From: Adhaeribacter aerolatus
Lineage (GTDB): Bacteria > Bacteroidota > Bacteroidia > Cytophagales > Hymenobacteraceae
Length of the DNA stretch: 35,502 nt
Direction of reading: 5' to 3'
NCBI RefSeq assembly: GCF_007991635.1
Contig: NZ_BJYS01000057.1
Location: 1-35,502 of the forward strand
Position 1 is the first letter of the stretch; each line of letters opens with the position of its first letter. A program made the translations under genes and the position numbers. The notes beneath the pieces were generated by a model. The model made no database searches and was not told the origin of the DNA. It saw only the letters and a list, made by a program, of their open reading frames with translations. Positions 33,158 through 35,502 of this stretch are shown here, in pieces.

Positions 33158-33823
33158 AATCTATTTTAGGTAGAATAACTACATGGCCAAACTACCAACA
33201 ACAGGAGCCTTGTCAATTGGTCAACCTGCTTTGGTTTAACTACAGACTGGTTAACCACCTAAAAAGATTAATGTTTTAACCCTAAACACTTCTTTCACCA
33301 GGTAATAGGTATCTCCCTCCTTTTTCACATAACCCTGTTTATCCGACAGCTTCTATAAAGCCTAGAAATGCTGTTTTGTAAAATAGATTTAGAAAAGTTG
33401 GTCTCATACCTACTTTATGGTATTTACTCTTTCATTTCTCTGTAATCAGTTTTGTTTCCCCCTGAAACAAAGAAGGGCACCATATTTGGCACCCTAAAAT
33501 ATAATCGAAAACAGTTGTACATTAAGAATCTACCGCTCTTAAATAGTGCCATTATTCGGTCCTAGAGCCTGTTTGTCTTGCCTGCTCTTACAAAAAGGTT
33601 CAGGAAGTTACTTGCCGGCTGGTTAAGTCCTTATTCCTGTAATATCTTTAAATACAGTACTATATATCATCTTAACAGCTTTTTTTTCTTCCTGTCGCAG
33701 GTTGTTCAGCCGGTAATTTATTTATCCACAAATAACGCCTTTGTCACTTTTGTGACATCTAGTTCTCCTAGTAAGCCGTATTACATAATCTACTTAAAAT
33801 AGGATTATTTTATACAATCTGTT
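33158..33823. other. Long non-coding region upstream of ECF sigma gene
   Basis: 666 bases without an intact gene. It contains the decayed minus-strand fragment at 33251-33352 and the presumed promoter of the sigma-factor gene, for which I see no clear box. A plus-strand 74-codon ORF (33578-33802) is hydrophobic-aromatic and Ser-rich without protein-like character, and is taken as chance. Confidence 0.4.
33251..33352 (-). pseudogene. Decayed C-terminal gene fragment
   Basis: A minus-strand open stretch of 33 codons ending in TAA, with strongly protein-like sequence (KLSDKQGYVKKEGDTYYLV then KEVFRVKTLIFLGG) but closed upstream by TAG and with no ATG. The adjacent frame upstream also looks coding (FYKTAFLGFIEA), suggesting a frameshifted gene remnant. 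The DKQGYVKKEGDTYYL phrase resembles the wing of a winged-helix protein, but this is weak. Confidence 0.3.
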
Positions 33824-34381
33824 ATGACCCAAGACTACCCGGAAGAAGTACTTATCACGCGTTTGCAGGAGCGGGATACAACAGCACTTACACTTTTATA
33901 CGACAAGTATTCGGCGAGTTTATATGGGGTCATTCTGCGGATTGTAAAAGATGAGCTCGTGGCCGAGGAGGCCATGCAGGATTGTTTTGTAAAAATTTGG
34001 TCTTCTTTTGCTTTCTACGATAAAGATAAAGGTCGTTTGTTTACCTGGCTGGTGACAATTGCCCGCCATGTAGCCATTGATAAACTCCGTTCCCATGCTT
34101 ATCGCCAGAGTAGGTTAAATCAAAGTTTGGATAGTGTACTGACTGTTAATTTAAGAGAAACGCACCCGTACCGGCCGGAGTTCATTGGGGTAAAAGAACT
34201 AGTTGCTACTTTAACTTCTGACCAAAAGAAAGTAATTGACCTGGTCTATTTTGAAGGGTATTCCCACGCAGAAGCGGCGAAAGCATTAGCTATTCCGTTG
34301 GGTACTGTCAAAACTAGAGTGAGATATGCCCTGCAACTATTACGTAAGCTGATGGTAGAGCCCGACGTATTAGCCGCCTGA
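33824..34381 (+). CDS. ECF-type RNA polymerase sigma factor
   Basis: A 185-residue sigma-70-family factor. Region 2 spans about residues 20-85 (LYDKYSASLYGVILRIV, EEAMQDCFVKIWSSF, GRLFTWLVTIARHVAIDKLR) and region 4 about 125-178 (LTSDQKKVIDLVYFEGYSHA, EAAKALAIPLGTVKTRVRYA). The domain order and length fit the SigK-like ECF group of Bacteroidota. Such genes are normally followed by an anti-sigma gene; here 379 bases without an ORF follow, so it is an orphan or its partner was lost. There is no visible link to copper. Confidence 0.92.
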   Translation: MTQDYPEEVLITRLQERDTTALTLLYDKYSASLYGVILRIVKDELVAEEAMQDCFVKIWSSFAFYDKDKGRLFTWLVTIARHVAIDKLRSHAYRQSRLNQSLDSVLTVNLRETHPYRPEFIGVKELVATLTSDQKKVIDLVYFEGYSHAEAAKALAIPLGTVKTRVRYALQLLRKLMVEPDVLAA

Positions 34382-34760
34382 AGAAGAAAAGGAAGCTAGC
34401 GGTGCTTAAAAGAAATAGGATGCAATCCCCACTAATTAAAAGAATAACGACATGGATAGCGCGAAAAGCTATTTATGCTATATCAGCTTATAAGTACACT
34501 TAGGTTAAAAAAGGGAGTATTGCTAGTTTTTGCTGCTATTTAGGGTGAACCTACCAAGCAATTTTCTTTACTACTTCGCTAGTCAAAGCACAGCAAAAGA
34601 AAACCTGCTTAAAATAATGGAATAAGGGCTTTTCTGCCGGCTTCAGAAGTTTAACCCTATGTTTTAGGGATAGCTTTATACTTAGCGGGGAATTATAATC
34701 TACCCTTTAGTTTTTTATTCATCAGATAAAATTAATATTAGTAAAAAAGGATGTAAACAC
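34382..34760. other. Non-coding region after ECF sigma gene
   Basis: 379 AT-rich bases with frequent stops in all frames and no recognisable anti-sigma remnant, RNA or repeat. The last 40 bases are A-rich and probably form the leader of the gene at 34761. Confidence 0.4.
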
Positions 34761-35195
34761 ATGACTCGTTTGAAGCTTATCTACCACAGCGACCTGACGA
34801 CCATAGAGGTAAACAAAAAAAGTCGATATCTTCAAACGACCTGGCTCCAACACCCTCCCAGCCGTGAAGCGTTCCAAAGCGAAACCCGCCTCAGTGCTAA
34901 TTATATCCTTGCCTACCAGGCGGATAAAGTACTCTTTGATGTGCGGAAAAGATTATACCTGGATAATGCCGACCAATTAGCCGACCAAAATTGGCTGGAG
35001 CAGGAAATAGCGCCTTTATTTCAGGATAAAGGTCAGCTCCGCTTTGCTTACCTGGTAACCCCGGATAGCTACCAAACCATGTACGCCAATCAGGTACACG
35101 GCTTAATTCTGGAGCGGTCCGAATTCTTTAAACACGTAGAAGTTGGTGTTTTCCTGGATGTTAAAGAGGCCCAGGATTGGTTGCTGAATTATTAA
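34761..35195 (+). CDS. STAS/SpoIIAA-like hypothetical protein
   Basis: A 144-residue soluble protein, distantly related to the product at 32756-33157. Features are an N-terminal strand (LKLIYHSDLTTIEVNKKSRY), TTWLQHPPSREAFQSE, ILAYQADKVLFDVRKRLYLD, NWLEQEIAPLF, then FAYLVTPDSYQTMYANQV and a C-terminal VFLDVKEAQDWLLNY. The alternation of strands and helices fits a STAS/SEC14-like fold. The ATG is preceded by AAAAAAGGATGTAAACAC, which includes a GGATG patch but no strong Shine-Dalgarno. Function unknown. Confidence 0.65.
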   Translation: MTRLKLIYHSDLTTIEVNKKSRYLQTTWLQHPPSREAFQSETRLSANYILAYQADKVLFDVRKRLYLDNADQLADQNWLEQEIAPLFQDKGQLRFAYLVTPDSYQTMYANQVHGLILERSEFFKHVEVGVFLDVKEAQDWLLNY

Positions 35196-35502
35196 AGGAA
35201 AAAAAAGAACAAATGATACCTTTAATTTTATCTCCCTTCATCCACCGCAAGTATTAACAGATTGGTTGATTGTCGTTCATGATGGCTAATAGCTAAATAG
35301 ATTTTGTGATACGGCAGAACAGCTAATAAGCGCTTATGATACTTGCTACTAAATTCCAGCGTATACATGACTTTGGGTAAAACCATTTAAGTAGTGATAG
35401 GTAAAACAGGGGGCTATTCTACATGAACTGTGATAAACAAAGGTCAATTTCTGACTTTGTTATATTGGGGAAGATATAATGGGAGTACTGAAATCAAACC
35501 TA
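35196..35502. other. Right-end stretch without a gene
   Basis: 307 bases to the window edge. No ORF, RNA gene, repeat or promoter that I can support was found. Confidence 0.4.

Noticed and set aside
33469-33498. GGGCACC...GGCACCC as a possible terminator
   Set aside because: The arms are mainly direct, not inverted, repeats; only an imperfect stem forms.
33578-33802. 74-codon plus-strand ORF upstream of the sigma factor
   Set aside because: Aromatic/Ser-rich low-quality sequence without domain or conserved look; probably chance.
1-35502. CRISPR arrays, tRNA/rRNA genes, insertion sequences or attachment sites
   Set aside because: No regular repeats, RNA-gene signatures, transposase or integrase ORFs were found by reading.

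Overview
The window reads as chromosome or large-plasmid sequence from a Bacteroidota bacterium, most likely Cytophagales/Hymenobacteraceae (Adhaeribacter- or Pontibacter-like; this placement is an impression from protein style, not a search). Supporting signs are -7 promoter boxes of the TAnnTTTG type, few Shine-Dalgarno sequences, many short lipoproteins, and families typical of the phylum (HYC_CC_PP, DUF6122, DUF2911, HMA-AraC regulators). No rRNA, tRNA, CRISPR array, insertion sequence or integrase was seen.

Most of the window is a copper (Cu/Ag) resistance island. Left part (1-7640): a TonB-dependent receptor, a small membrane protein, a secreted sialidase-like beta-propeller with a CPCC motif, divergently transcribed copA (P1B-1 ATPase), and a TVP38/TMEM64 membrane protein. 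Next (7817-13242, minus strand) are two copper operons. The first is HMA chaperone > copB (P1B-3 ATPase) > small conserved protein > class I aldolase fbaB. The second is a Cys-rich four-helix copper-storage protein > DUF6122 > DUF305 lipoprotein. Between 13482 and 19873 lie a DUF6503-like lipoprotein, a triple heavy-metal-binding-domain protein, a first cusA split into two genes, a second DUF305 lipoprotein and a small membrane protein.

From 31747 down to 19965 runs one minus-strand array of twelve genes: HMBD lipoprotein, a second cusA also split into two genes, a TolC/CusC-like channel, two successive CusB-like adaptors with N-terminal HMBDs, a 39-residue CC-motif membrane peptide, a beta-propeller lipoprotein, a DUF2231-like membrane protein, a DUF2911 lipoprotein, an HMA-AraC regulator and an unrecognised 379-residue protein. 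To its right lie an HYC_CC_PP protein and an apparently unrelated segment with an ECF sigma factor between two STAS-like small proteins.

The genes make sense together. CopA and CopB export cytosolic copper, HMA and Csp proteins carry or store it, DUF305, HMBD and CC-rich proteins bind it in the envelope, and the split Cus RND systems drive it out. The most interesting observation is regulatory. Three promoters (copA, hma/copB, HYC_CC_PP) share an identical 56-bp layout: two TATAAC-like half-sites 21 bp apart, then 21 bp, then an exact TAnnTTTG -7 box. Related direct repeats with the same 21-bp period lie upstream of csp, the triple-HMBD gene and the first cusA. A 21-bp direct repeat fits an AraC-family activator, and the island encodes a fitting candidate, the HMA-AraC protein. 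The second notable point is that both cusA copies are broken in the same cytoplasmic TM4-TM5 loop but by different sequence events, which argues for a genuine two-gene RND pump.
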